Assembly: GCA_035632095.1 (NCBI GenBank)
Contig: DASQHM010000034.1
Span: 1-60,612 of the forward strand
Origin: DASQHM01 sp035632095
Lineage (GTDB): Bacteria > Pseudomonadota > Alphaproteobacteria > Ferrovibrionales > Ferrovibrionaceae
Length of the DNA: 60,612 bases
Reading direction: 5' to 3'
Shown here: piece after piece, positions 52,237 to 60,022 of the stretch
Position numbering within the stretch: position 1 is the first letter of the stretch
Layout: each line of letters starts with the position of its first letter
The notes under the pieces: model-generated
Database searches by the model: none
Seen by the model: the letters and a program-made list of their open reading frames with translations, nothing else
Told to the model about the DNA's origin: nothing
Position numbers and translations under genes: made by a program

Positions 52237-54336
52237 ATGAACTTGGCAATTTGGTTCTCGCTTGCATGCGGCGTGCTCGCATTGTTGTACGGCGTCTGGG
52301 CGGCCCGCTCGGTTCTGGGCGCCAGCGCCGGCAACGCCCGCATGCAGGAGATCGCCGCGGCCATTCAGGTGGGCGCCGGCGCCTATCTGAACCGGCAATA
52401 CCGCACCATCGGCATGGTGGGCATCGTGATCTTCGCGATCTTGACCGCGCTGCTCGGCGTGCGTGTCGGCGCCGGCTTCCTCATCGGCGCCATCCTCTCG
52501 GGCGCCGCGGGCTATATCGGCATGAACGTTTCGGTCCGCGCCAACGTCCGCACCGCCGAAGGCGCACGCCAGGGCCTGGCCCACGCGCTCGGCATCGCGT
52601 TCCGCGCCGGTGCAGTGACCGGCATGCTCGTAGTCGGTCTGGCGCTGCTGGCGGTCGCCGGCTACTACGCCGTATTGGTGCTTGTGCTGAACGCATCGGG
52701 CCGCGATCTGGTCGACCCGCTGGTGGCGCTCGGCTTCGGCGCCAGCTTGATTTCGATCTTCGCCCGCTTGGGCGGCGGTATCTTCACCAAGGGCGCCGAC
52801 GTCGGCGCCGATCTGGTCGGCAAGGTCGAAGCCGGCATCCCCGAGGACGATCCACGCAACCCGGCGGTGATCGCCGACAACGTGGGCGACAATGTCGGCG
52901 ATTGCGCCGGCATGGCGGCGGACCTGTTCGAGACCTATGCGGTCACGTTGGTCGCCACCATGGTTCTCGCCTCGATCTTCTTTGCCGACGGCAGCGCGAC
53001 CATGGTGCGCATGATGCGCTTTCCGCTGATGATCGGCGGCGCGTGCATCATCACCTCGATCATCGGCACGTTTTTCGTCCGTCTCGGCGCCAGCAACAAC
53101 ATCATGGGCGCACTCTACAAGGGCTTCATCGCCACGGCGGTGCTATCGGCGCTGGCGCTCATCGGCGTCACGGAGAAGGAGCTCGGCCTGAGCAGCACCT
53201 TCACCATCGGCCAGCTCAGCTTCACCGGGTGGCATCTCTACTTCTGCGGCTTGACCGGATTGGTCGTGACCGGATTGCTGATCTGGGTGACCGAGTACTA
53301 CACGGGCACCCCATATCGTCCGGTGCGGAGCATCGCGCAAGCCTCCACCACCGGCCACGGCACCAACGTGATTCAAGGTCTGGCGATCTCCATGGAAGCG
53401 ACCGCGCTGCCCGCGCTGGTCATCGTCGCCGGCATCATCGTGGCGTACAAGCTCGCGGGACTCTTCGGCATCGCCATTGCGGTCACGTCCATGCTGGCGT
53501 TAGCCGGCATGGTGGTGGCGCTTGACGCTTACGGCCCGGTCACCGACAACGCCGGCGGCATCGCCGAGATGTCCGATCTGCCGAAGGACGTGCGCAAGAC
53601 CACCGATGCGCTGGACGCCGTGGGGAACACGACCAAGGCCGTCACCAAGGGTTACGCCATCGGTTCGGCCGGCCTCGGCGCGCTGGTCCTGTTTGCGGCC
53701 TACACCGAGGACCTCAAGTACTTCAGTGCTGCCGGCAAGATCACCGTGACGCCGGACTTCGCCTTGTCAAATCCCTACGTGGTGGTCGGGTTGCTGCTCG
53801 GCGGATTGCTGCCTTACCTGTTCGGCGCGCTCGGCATGACCGCCGTGGGCCGGGCGGCGGGCAGCGTGGTGATCGAAGTGCGGCGCCAGTTCAAGGAGAT
53901 CCCCGGCATCATGGCGGGCACGGCGAAGCCCGACTACAGCCGCGCCGTCGACATGCTGACCAAGGCGGCGATCAAGGAAATGATGATCCCGTCGCTGCTT
54001 CCCGTGCTGTCGCCGATCGTGCTGTATTTCGTCATTCGCGCCATAGCCGGCCAGGCTAACGCGTTCGCGGCCGTGGGCGCCATGCTGCTCGGCGTGATCG
54101 TGACCGGTCTGTTCGTCGCGATCTCCATGACGGCCGGAGGCGGCGCCTGGGACAATGCCAAGAAGTACATCGAGGACGGCCATCACGGCGGCAAGGGGTC
54201 CGACGCCCACAAGGCGGCGGTCACCGGCGACACGGTCGGCGATCCCTACAAGGACACCGCCGGGCCCGCGGTCAATCCCATGATCAAGATCACCAACATC
54301 GTGGCGTTGCTGCTGCTGGCGATTCTCGCGCACTGA
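52237..54336 (+). CDS. hppA: K+-independent proton-pumping membrane pyrophosphatase
   Basis: Integral membrane enzyme (699 residues, about 16 helices) that couples hydrolysis of pyrophosphate to proton export. The PPi/Mg site is seen in DVGADLVGKVEAGIPEDDP (in part) and DNVGDNVGDCAGMAADLFE; the C-terminal site is GDTVGDPYKDTAGPA. Lys467 in GNTTKAVTKG marks the potassium-independent class (the potassium-dependent class has Ala there). The ATG at 52237 gives the hydrophobic N-terminus MNLAIWFSLACGVLALLYG. A bidirectional terminator separates it from bamE. Confidence 0.96.
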   Translation: MNLAIWFSLACGVLALLYGVWAARSVLGASAGNARMQEIAAAIQVGAGAYLNRQYRTIGMVGIVIFAILTALLGVRVGAGFLIGAILSGAAGYIGMNVSVRANVRTAEGARQGLAHALGIAFRAGAVTGMLVVGLALLAVAGYYAVLVLVLNASGRDLVDPLVALGFGASLISIFARLGGGIFTKGADVGADLVGKVEAGIPEDDPRNPAVIADNVGDNVGDCAGMAADLFETYAVTLVATMVLASIFFADGSATMVRMMRFPLMIGGACIITSIIGTFFVRLGASNNIMGALYKGFIATAVLSALALIGVTEKELGLSSTFTIGQLSFTGWHLYFCGLTGLVVTGLLIWVTEYYTGTPYRPVRSIAQASTTGHGTNVIQGLAISMEATALPALVIVAGIIVAYKLAGLFGIAIAVTSMLALAGMVVALDAYGPVTDNAGGIAEMSDLPKDVRKTTDALDAVGNTTKAVTKGYAIGSAGLGALVLFAAYTEDLKYFSAAGKITVTPDFALSNPYVVVGLLLGGLLPYLFGALGMTAVGRAAGSVVIEVRRQFKEIPGIMAGTAKPDYSRAVDMLTKAAIKEMMIPSLLPVLSPIVLYFVIRAIAGQANAFAAVGAMLLGVIVTGLFVAISMTAGGGAWDNAKKYIEDGHHGGKGSDAHKAAVTGDTVGDPYKDTAGPAVNPMIKITNIVALLLLAILAH

Positions 54337-54351
54337 GCCCCGCATTAATGA

Positions 54352-54383
54352 AAAGCCCCGCCGGTGCGATCCGGCGGGGCTTT
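54352..54383. terminator. Bidirectional terminator between hppA and bamE
   Basis: A 13-bp perfect stem (AAAGCCCCGCCGG at 54352-54364 with CCGGCGGGGCTTT at 54371-54383, loop TGCGAT) is followed by CGATTTT on the plus strand and by TTTTCATT on the minus strand when read from the other side. It can end hppA and the convergent bamE transcripts. Confidence 0.85.
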
Positions 54384-54412
54384 CGATTTTAGCCGGCGAT
54401 AAGCCGCGGCGA

Positions 54413-54910
54413 TTATTGCCCGGGCCCGCCGGCGCCGCCCGGTCCGCCGCCGGCGCCATTGAACCTGCCGATATTGCCGAAGAGCTGTTCGAAGAAACCG
54501 AACTCGCGGCCGCTGGTCGGCGTCTCGTTCGGATCGGGCGAAACATCGCGACCGTCCTTCAAAGCGTAATTGCGAACGTCACGGACTTTGCCCTCATTGT
54601 CGAAATCGATCGCAATGATCTTCTGGGACTTAACGTCCGGCGGCAGGAAGGCCAGCGTCTCGGTTTCCTTCGCGATGTAGTACCAGGTGTCGTTGTGATC
54701 CTTGAACGTGGCGACGCTCGACGGCGTGCCGAGCAGCTGCACAACCTGATTCCGCGTCTGCACCCCGGGTTTTATCTGGTTGAACTTCGAATCGTCGAAA
54801 GCGTAGCCGCGATAATCCTGTCGCGGGTCGCAGGCCGCCAGCGAAAGTGCCGCCGCCAGAGAGGCAAGCAACAGCGCCGCGCGGCGCAGAGTGTGCTTTG
54901 TCTCGATCAT
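54413..54910 (-). CDS. bamE: Outer membrane protein assembly factor BamE
   Basis: Lipoprotein of the BAM complex (165 residues). The signal sequence ends in the lipobox LAAC (Cys27). The SmpA/OmlA domain has FNQIKPGVQTRNQVVQLLGTP (in part) and DTWYYIAKETETLAFL. The C-terminal 20 residues are a Gly/Pro/Ala-rich tail (GAGGGPGGAGGPGQ). The ATG at 54910 was chosen because it starts the lipoprotein signal; upstream frame is basic and not signal-like. It is divergent from the bc1 chaperone gene. Confidence 0.93.
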   Translation of the reverse strand: MIETKHTLRRAALLLASLAAALSLAACDPRQDYRGYAFDDSKFNQIKPGVQTRNQVVQLLGTPSSVATFKDHNDTWYYIAKETETLAFLPPDVKSQKIIAIDFDNEGKVRDVRNYALKDGRDVSPDPNETPTSGREFGFFEQLFGNIGRFNGAGGGPGGAGGPGQ

Positions 54911-55078
54911 CGTCCGACGTTGACCCCTATTCTTGCCCCCGGTCCTCGCACGGCGCCGCGGGTTGACCGTCGTCGCTTCTGCGTCCATGGCATCGGGCTG
55001 TCAGGGCAGACCATGCATCGGACGCCCCGGGAGTGTCAATCATGGGCCTGACCGAAAGTCGTAGTAGGGTGGGGCGTC

Positions 55079-55642
55079 ATGAAGCTATTCGGCCTGTTCC
55101 GGACTAGGCGCGCGGTTCGCCAAAAGGTGGATGCGGCGCACGATCTCTATGCCGCAGTCGTGGGGCAGGCGCGCCGGCCCGAGTTCTATGCCGCGGTGGG
55201 CGTCCCCGACACGCTGGACGGGCGCTTCGAACTGATCGCGCTGCACGTTTTTCTGATCCTGCATCGGCTTAAGAGCGAGGGCGAACCGGGGCAGACCCTG
55301 GGCCAGGCCCTGTTCGATACGATGTGGTCAGATATGGACCAGAACTTGCGGGAAATGGGCGCTGCGGATCTCGGCGTCGGGCGCCGAATCAAGGCGATGG
55401 CGACCGGATTCTATGGCCGGACAGCGGCTTACGACGCGGCTTTGAGGCAGGACGATACTGCCGTGCTGTCCGAAGCACTCCGTCGCAACCTCTATGGCAC
55501 GGTATCGCCGGCCGACATCGACTTGGATCGCATGACGGCCTATGTGCGTGATCAGGTTCGGCATTTGGCGTCACAGCCGCGCGATAGCCTGGCAGCCGGC
55601 AAGGTCGGGTTTACGCCCGCACCGGCTACGCGCATGGGCTAA
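55079..55642 (+). CDS. Ubiquinol-cytochrome c chaperone family protein (CBP3-like)
   Basis: A 187-residue homologue of mitochondrial CBP3/UQCC1, thought to assist assembly of cytochrome b of the bc1 complex. The domain runs from about residue 35 (YAAVGVPDTLDGRFELIALHVFL, in part) through QALFDTMWSDMDQNLREMG and RRNLYG. No signal peptide; it should act at the cytoplasmic membrane face. The start at 55079 gives the usual MKLFGLF. It is followed by yceD, as in most alphaproteobacteria. Confidence 0.92.
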   Translation: MKLFGLFRTRRAVRQKVDAAHDLYAAVVGQARRPEFYAAVGVPDTLDGRFELIALHVFLILHRLKSEGEPGQTLGQALFDTMWSDMDQNLREMGAADLGVGRRIKAMATGFYGRTAAYDAALRQDDTAVLSEALRRNLYGTVSPADIDLDRMTAYVRDQVRHLASQPRDSLAAGKVGFTPAPATRMG

Positions 55643-55757
55643 GAGCAGGCCGCCGCCGCGAGCCAAGGCCGTTGACCGGCAGGGGGCTTACCACTATGTT
55701 CCGGCCGTCGAAATGGCGGCTTACAGCCGCGCCGCCCCCGAATTGTCCGAGGTCCGC

Positions 55758-56339
55758 ATGGCAACGCAGCAACCCGGTTGCGAATTCAGCCGCACGGTTG
55801 ATGCCGAGGCCGCGCGTGCCCAGGGCCTGCGCTTCAGCGTGGTCGCCAGCGACTCCGAGCGCCGCGGCGTTGCCTCGGCGCTGGACCTGGTCTCGATCGG
55901 CAACCTTCAAGCCGAAGTGACCCTGGAACCGGCAAGAACCGGCACCGGCTCTCTCATGTCGGTTGAGTGGCAGGCTGATGTGGTGCAATCCTGCGTGGTG
56001 ACGCTGGAACCCGTCGCGACCCACCTGGAAGATTCGTTTTCCGTACTTTATGCGCCGCCGGGGACGGGAAAGCACAACGCGGGCCATGCAGCGCACCGGG
56101 AGACTGTGATCGACATCGAGGACGACGAACCGGCCGAACCCTTGGTCAATGGCCAGATCGACGTGGGCGCCGCCATCGTCGAGCACTTGGCGCTGGCGCT
56201 CGATCCCTATCCTCGGAGCCCCGGGGCCGAAGTTCCGGCGCAATATCTGCCGGATGCGGAGGAGCGCCGCAGGGAAAGCCCGTTCGCAAAGCTGGCCGCA
56301 TTGAAATCGAAGTTCCCGCCATCATCGGGGCGGCGCTGA
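55758..56339 (+). CDS. YceD/DUF177 family protein
   Basis: A 193-residue member of the YceD family, linked in other bacteria and plants to 23S rRNA maturation. Recognised from CEFSRTVDAEAARAQGLRFSV, the central VVQSCVVTLEPVATHLEDSF and the acidic stretch IDIEDDEPAEPLVNGQIDVGAAIVEHLALALDPYPR (each only partly quoted in motif sense). The ATG at 55758 has GAGG 5 bases upstream and was preferred to 55713. rpmF follows after 45 bases. Confidence 0.88.
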   Translation: MATQQPGCEFSRTVDAEAARAQGLRFSVVASDSERRGVASALDLVSIGNLQAEVTLEPARTGTGSLMSVEWQADVVQSCVVTLEPVATHLEDSFSVLYAPPGTGKHNAGHAAHRETVIDIEDDEPAEPLVNGQIDVGAAIVEHLALALDPYPRSPGAEVPAQYLPDAEERRRESPFAKLAALKSKFPPSSGRR

Positions 56340-56384
56340 CGCGCTGCCGCGACTAAGAGTCGGATCACCGGAGAGAGCAACGTC

Positions 56385-56570
56385 ATGGCTGTACCGAAGA
56401 AACGCACCTCCCGCTCGCGGCGCGACATGCGCCGATCGCATCTGGCCTTGAAGAGCCAGACCCGCGTCGAGTGCAAGAATTGCGGCGAGTTGAAAAGGCC
56501 GCACCACGTCTGTGGCGCTTGCGGCCATTACGATGGCCGCGAAGTGGTCGAGGTTTCGGGCACCGTCTAA
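56385..56570 (+). CDS. rpmF: 50S ribosomal protein L32
   Basis: Ribosomal protein of 61 residues. The N-terminus MAVPKKRTSRSRRDMRRSH is standard, and the zinc ribbon is complete (CKNCGE and CGACGHYDGR). A GGAGAGAG ribosome binding site lies about 10 bases before the ATG. It sits between yceD and plsX, the same order as in E. coli. Confidence 0.97.
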   Translation: MAVPKKRTSRSRRDMRRSHLALKSQTRVECKNCGELKRPHHVCGACGHYDGREVVEVSGTV

Positions 56571-56615
56571 CGGGCTGGGGTCCGGCGCGATGGGCGACAG
56601 CGGGGGACCGAAAAC

Positions 56616-57668
56616 GTGAGTGCGGGGCCGACGATCGCGTTGGACGCGATGGGCGGGGACCGCGCCCCGGATATGGTTGTCGCCGGCGCCGCGGACGCCG
56701 CCGCGCGATACCCCCACGCGCGCTTCCTGTTCTTCGGCGACAAGTCGCGCGTCGAGCCGCTGGTCGCCGCGCAATCGCGGCTGGTCGGCGTCTCCCAGGT
56801 GCGCCATACGGACGAAGCCATCGCCGGCGAAGACAAGCCGAGCCAGGCGTTGCGCAAGGGCCGTAATTCCAGCATGCGCCTCGCCATCGACGCCGTCGCC
56901 GCGAACGAGGCGGCGGGCATCGTTTCCGCCGGCAACACCGGCGCGCTCATGGCCATGTCGAAGTTCGTGCTGCGGACCTTGCCCGGCATCGAACGGCCGG
57001 CCATCTGCTCCACCTTTCCGACGGTGCGCGGCGAGACGGTCATGCTCGATCTCGGCGCCAATGTGGAATGCGACGCGAACAATCTGGTGCAGTTCGCCGT
57101 GATGGGCGCCAATTTCGCGCACACGGTGCTCGGCCGCATCAAGCCGACGGTCGGATTGCTCAACGTCGGCAGCGAAGAGTTGAAGGGCAACGACGCCGTT
57201 CGCACGGCGGCGGATATGCTGCGCGACGCCAGCGGCCTGGCCTTCGAATTCCACGGCTTCATCGAAGGCGACGACATCGGCAAGGGAACGGTTGACGTGG
57301 TGGTGACCGACGGCTTCACGGGGAACATCGCGTTGAAGACCATGGAAGGCACGGCGCGCCTCATCACTACATTCCTGAACGGCGCGTTCCGGCGTTCGCT
57401 GTTTTCGCGGCTCGGCTATTTGCTGGCTCGCCCGGCGCTGAACGCGCTTCGCCAGGGTCTCGACCCGCGGCAGTATAACGGCGGCGTCTTTCTCGGCCTC
57501 AACGGCATCGCCGTGAAGAGCCACGGCGGCACCGACGCGACCGGCTTCGCCGCCGCGATCAGTCTGGCCATCGATATGTGCGCCGAGCGGATGATCGAGC
57601 AGATCGTCGCCGACTTCGCGCGCTTCAACGCCGGCATGACGCCCGACCTCAAAACGGCCGCGACCTGA
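56616..57668 (+). CDS. plsX: Phosphate acyltransferase PlsX
   Basis: Converts acyl-ACP to acyl-phosphate, the first step of phospholipid synthesis in the PlsX/PlsY route (350 residues). Motifs include IALDAMGGDRAPD, VSAGNTGALMAMSKF, DLGANVECDANNLVQFA and EGDDIGKGTVDVVVTDGFTGN (in part). The start is GTG at 56616, the only start near the family N-terminus. fabH begins 2 bases after its stop. Confidence 0.96.
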   Translation: MSAGPTIALDAMGGDRAPDMVVAGAADAAARYPHARFLFFGDKSRVEPLVAAQSRLVGVSQVRHTDEAIAGEDKPSQALRKGRNSSMRLAIDAVAANEAAGIVSAGNTGALMAMSKFVLRTLPGIERPAICSTFPTVRGETVMLDLGANVECDANNLVQFAVMGANFAHTVLGRIKPTVGLLNVGSEELKGNDAVRTAADMLRDASGLAFEFHGFIEGDDIGKGTVDVVVTDGFTGNIALKTMEGTARLITTFLNGAFRRSLFSRLGYLLARPALNALRQGLDPRQYNGGVFLGLNGIAVKSHGGTDATGFAAAISLAIDMCAERMIEQIVADFARFNAGMTPDLKTAAT

Positions 57669-57670
57669 TC

Positions 57671-58642
57671 ATGCGACGCTCCCTCATCGTAGGCACCGGC
57701 GCCTACTTGCCGGAACGGGTGATGACCAACGACGAGTTGGCGAAGCGAATCGACACCAGCGACGAATGGATCGTCTCGCGCTCCGGCATACGCGAACGGC
57801 GCATCGCGGCCGAGGGCGAATACACCTCCGATCTCGCATTGCGCGCGGCGGCGCGCGCGCTCACCAGCGCGAAGGTGGCGCCGTCCGAAGTCGACCTGAT
57901 CGTGCTGGCGACATCGACGCCGGATCTGACGTTCCCGGCCACCGCGACGAAGGTGCAGTGCGGTCTCGGCATCACCCGCGGCGCCGCGTTCGACGTGCAA
58001 GCCGTGTGCTCGGGTTTCATCTTCGCGCTCGCCACCGCGGACAATTTCATCAAGGCCGGCCAGGCCGATTGCGTGCTGGTGATCGGCGCCGAGACGTTCT
58101 CCCGCATTCTCGATTGGACCGACCGCACCACCTGCGTGCTGTTCGGCGACGGCGCGGGCGCCGTGGTGCTGCAGGCGGGCGAGGGCGCCGGCACCTCCGC
58201 CGATCGCGGCATCCTGGCGACGCACCTCCATTCCGACGGCCGTCAATACGACCTGCTCTACGTGGACGGCGGACCGTCCACCACCCAGACCACCGGCTAC
58301 CTCCGCATGGCGGGCAAGGAGGTGTTCCGCCACGCGGTGGTGAATCTCGCCAACGTGGTGGAAGAGGCGCTGGCGACGGCGGGCATGCGGGCCAGCGACG
58401 TGGACTGGCTTGTGCCGCATCAAGCGAACAAGCGCATTCTCGATGCCACCGCCAAGCGGCTCGGCCTGCGGCCCGATCAGGTCGTCGTCACGCTCGAACG
58501 TCACGGCAATACCTCGGCGGCTTCGGTGCCGCTCGCCCTCGACGAGGCCGTGGCGGACGGCCGCATCCAGCGCGGCCATGTGGTTCTCATGGAAGCCATG
58601 GGCGGCGGCTTCACCTGGGGTTCGTGCCTGGCGCGTTGGTAA
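57671..58642 (+). CDS. fabH: Beta-ketoacyl-ACP synthase III
   Basis: Starts fatty-acid synthesis by condensing acetyl-CoA with malonyl-ACP (323 residues). The Cys-His-Asn triad is present: Cys113 in VQAVCSGFIF, His in VPHQANKRI and Asn in ERHGNTSAAS. Other blocks are RSGIRERRI and FGDGAGAVVL. It is the last gene of the yceD-rpmF-plsX-fabH run; ihfA has its own promoter downstream. Confidence 0.97.
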   Translation: MRRSLIVGTGAYLPERVMTNDELAKRIDTSDEWIVSRSGIRERRIAAEGEYTSDLALRAAARALTSAKVAPSEVDLIVLATSTPDLTFPATATKVQCGLGITRGAAFDVQAVCSGFIFALATADNFIKAGQADCVLVIGAETFSRILDWTDRTTCVLFGDGAGAVVLQAGEGAGTSADRGILATHLHSDGRQYDLLYVDGGPSTTQTTGYLRMAGKEVFRHAVVNLANVVEEALATAGMRASDVDWLVPHQANKRILDATAKRLGLRPDQVVVTLERHGNTSAASVPLALDEAVADGRIQRGHVVLMEAMGGGFTWGSCLARW

Positions 58643-58703
58643 TGAGCTACCTGCCGCGCTGTGTCGAATCCGGGCATGAATATTCCCGCATAGCGCATTG
58701 ATA

Positions 58704-58732
58704 TTGACGCCTTTCCTGTCGCCGTCTAACGT
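58704..58732 (+). promoter_or_regulatory. Predicted sigma-70 promoter of ihfA
   Basis: TTGACG (58704-58709) and TAACGT (58727-58732) are separated by exactly 17 bases. The predicted start near 58739 leaves a leader of about 28 bases containing GGGAGCGGGAG before the ATG at 58767. Confidence 0.6.
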
Positions 58733-58766
58733 ATTGGTTAAAGAACGTGTGACAGGGAGCGGGAGC

Positions 58767-59078
58767 ATGGCCGGGAATACCGTAACGCGCGCGCAATTGA
58801 GCGAAGCCGTCTACCAGGAAGTGGGGCTGTCGCGAAACGAATCCGCCGACCTGGTGGAGACGGTTTTGAGCGAGATCGCCGACCGCTTGGCGCAAGGCGA
58901 GACCGTCAAGATCTCATCCTTCGGCACGTTTCAGGTGCGCTCGAAGGGCGGCCGCATCGGACGCAATCCGAAGACCGGAGAGGAAGTCCCCATTCAACCG
59001 CGCCGCGTTCTCGTCTTCCGCGCGTCCCATGTGCTGAAGGAAAAGATCAACACCTCGCTCTCCAAGCCGCATGCGTGA
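58767..59078 (+). CDS. ihfA: Integration host factor subunit alpha
   Basis: DNA-bending protein of 103 residues; pairs with IhfB. It has the HU/IHF core: VTRAQLSEAVYQEVGLSRNE (in part), VKISSFGTFQVRSKGGRIGRNPKTGE (the arm entry, in part) with the DNA-intercalating Pro in IGRNPKTGEEVPI, and VLVFRASHVLKEKIN. The ATG follows a good ribosome binding site. merR follows after 37 bases. Confidence 0.96.
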   Translation: MAGNTVTRAQLSEAVYQEVGLSRNESADLVETVLSEIADRLAQGETVKISSFGTFQVRSKGGRIGRNPKTGEEVPIQPRRVLVFRASHVLKEKINTSLSKPHA

Positions 59079-59115
59079 GTGCGGTCCCGTCAACCGGCTT
59101 GACGAGGATTGAGCG

Positions 59116-59634
59116 ATGAGCGTGGGCGACAACGGTTCCGAAAACGGCGATCCCGGCGCGGCGCAACGCCGTGCGGCGAAATCGGCGACCGCCTTTCGCA
59201 CCATCAGCGAAGTCGCCGACGAATTGAACCTGCCGCAACACGTGCTGCGCTTCTGGGAGAGCAAGTTCAACCAGATCCGGCCGCTGAAGCGAGGCGGCGG
59301 CCGCCGCTACTACCGGCCCGAAGACGTGGAGCTGCTGCGGCGCATTCGCCGCCTGCTCTATACCGAGGGCTACACCATCAAGGGCGTGCAGAAGGTGCTG
59401 CGCGAAAACGGCTCGCGCAATGCGGCCGACGCGGCGCGGATCGAGCGCGACCTGGCGCCGCCGGCGGCAGCGGCGCCGCAGCCTGCCGCCGCCGCCGTGC
59501 CGTCGGCTTCGGCAACGAGCGGCACGCTCGGCGCGGCGAAACCGGCCGGCGCAGCTACGGACCGGCAAGCGATGCAGAAGCTGCTGGCCGAACTCGAGGA
59601 GTTGCGCGACCTGCTGCGCCGCGGCCGGCGCTAG
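59116..59634 (+). CDS. MerR family transcriptional regulator
   Basis: A 172-residue MerR-type protein found after ihfA in many alphaproteobacteria. The winged-helix domain covers about residues 25-95 (FRTISEVADELNLPQHVLRFWE, in part, then RRYYRPEDVELLRRIRRLLYTEGYTI). An Ala/Pro-rich linker (about 115-150) leads to a short C-terminal coiled coil (QKLLAELEELRDLLRRGRR). No effector cysteines are seen. It is the last gene with the core base composition; the sequence becomes AT-richer immediately after its stop. Confidence 0.92.
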   Translation: MSVGDNGSENGDPGAAQRRAAKSATAFRTISEVADELNLPQHVLRFWESKFNQIRPLKRGGGRRYYRPEDVELLRRIRRLLYTEGYTIKGVQKVLRENGSRNAADAARIERDLAPPAAAAPQPAAAAVPSASATSGTLGAAKPAGAATDRQAMQKLLAELEELRDLLRRGRR

Positions 59635-60022
59635 CAGAATTGGGAACGCTGATATCTTTTTCGGAGACTGGCATCTCAACATCGCATAGTAAAGAACCGC
59701 CGATTAGCTGATTGTCTTTCCAATCTCGGCTATTGAGTATCCGTCCAAGTGCGCCGTCTACACTTATAGTGCGACAGATACTTCGATGTTGCTCTCTTGC
59801 GAACAAAATGTGCGGCAAACGGGAAAGTGCGCTTTACAAAGCCCTACCGATTTGCTTTCGGGGAGACGGTCTACTTGCGCTGCACCCAGCGCATAGTGGT
59901 ACTCCAACTTGCGTCAAATGACGACACATCATAGGTGGCAGAGAATCGCACGGAACGTCTATGCGTCATAGGGCGAAAGCTATCACTATCGGCGCGACCT
60001 CCACGAACATGGAGACAATAAC
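59635..60022. other. Gene-free, lower-GC boundary region between merR and the island ATPase
   Basis: In these 388 bases G+C is about 48 percent on the lines counted, against roughly 65-70 percent in the genes before. No convincing gene is seen: the short open frames at 59712-59921 (plus) and 59871-60110 (minus) have no recognisable sequence. No tRNA or intrinsic terminator was found. A small inverted repeat, CTATG-CGT-CATAG, lies at 59959-59971, upstream of the ATPase gene. Confidence 0.6.

Noticed and set aside
59712..59921. 69-codon plus-strand frame in the merR-ATPase gap
   Set aside because: No ribosome binding site or recognisable sequence; Cys/Leu/Ser-rich as expected by chance.
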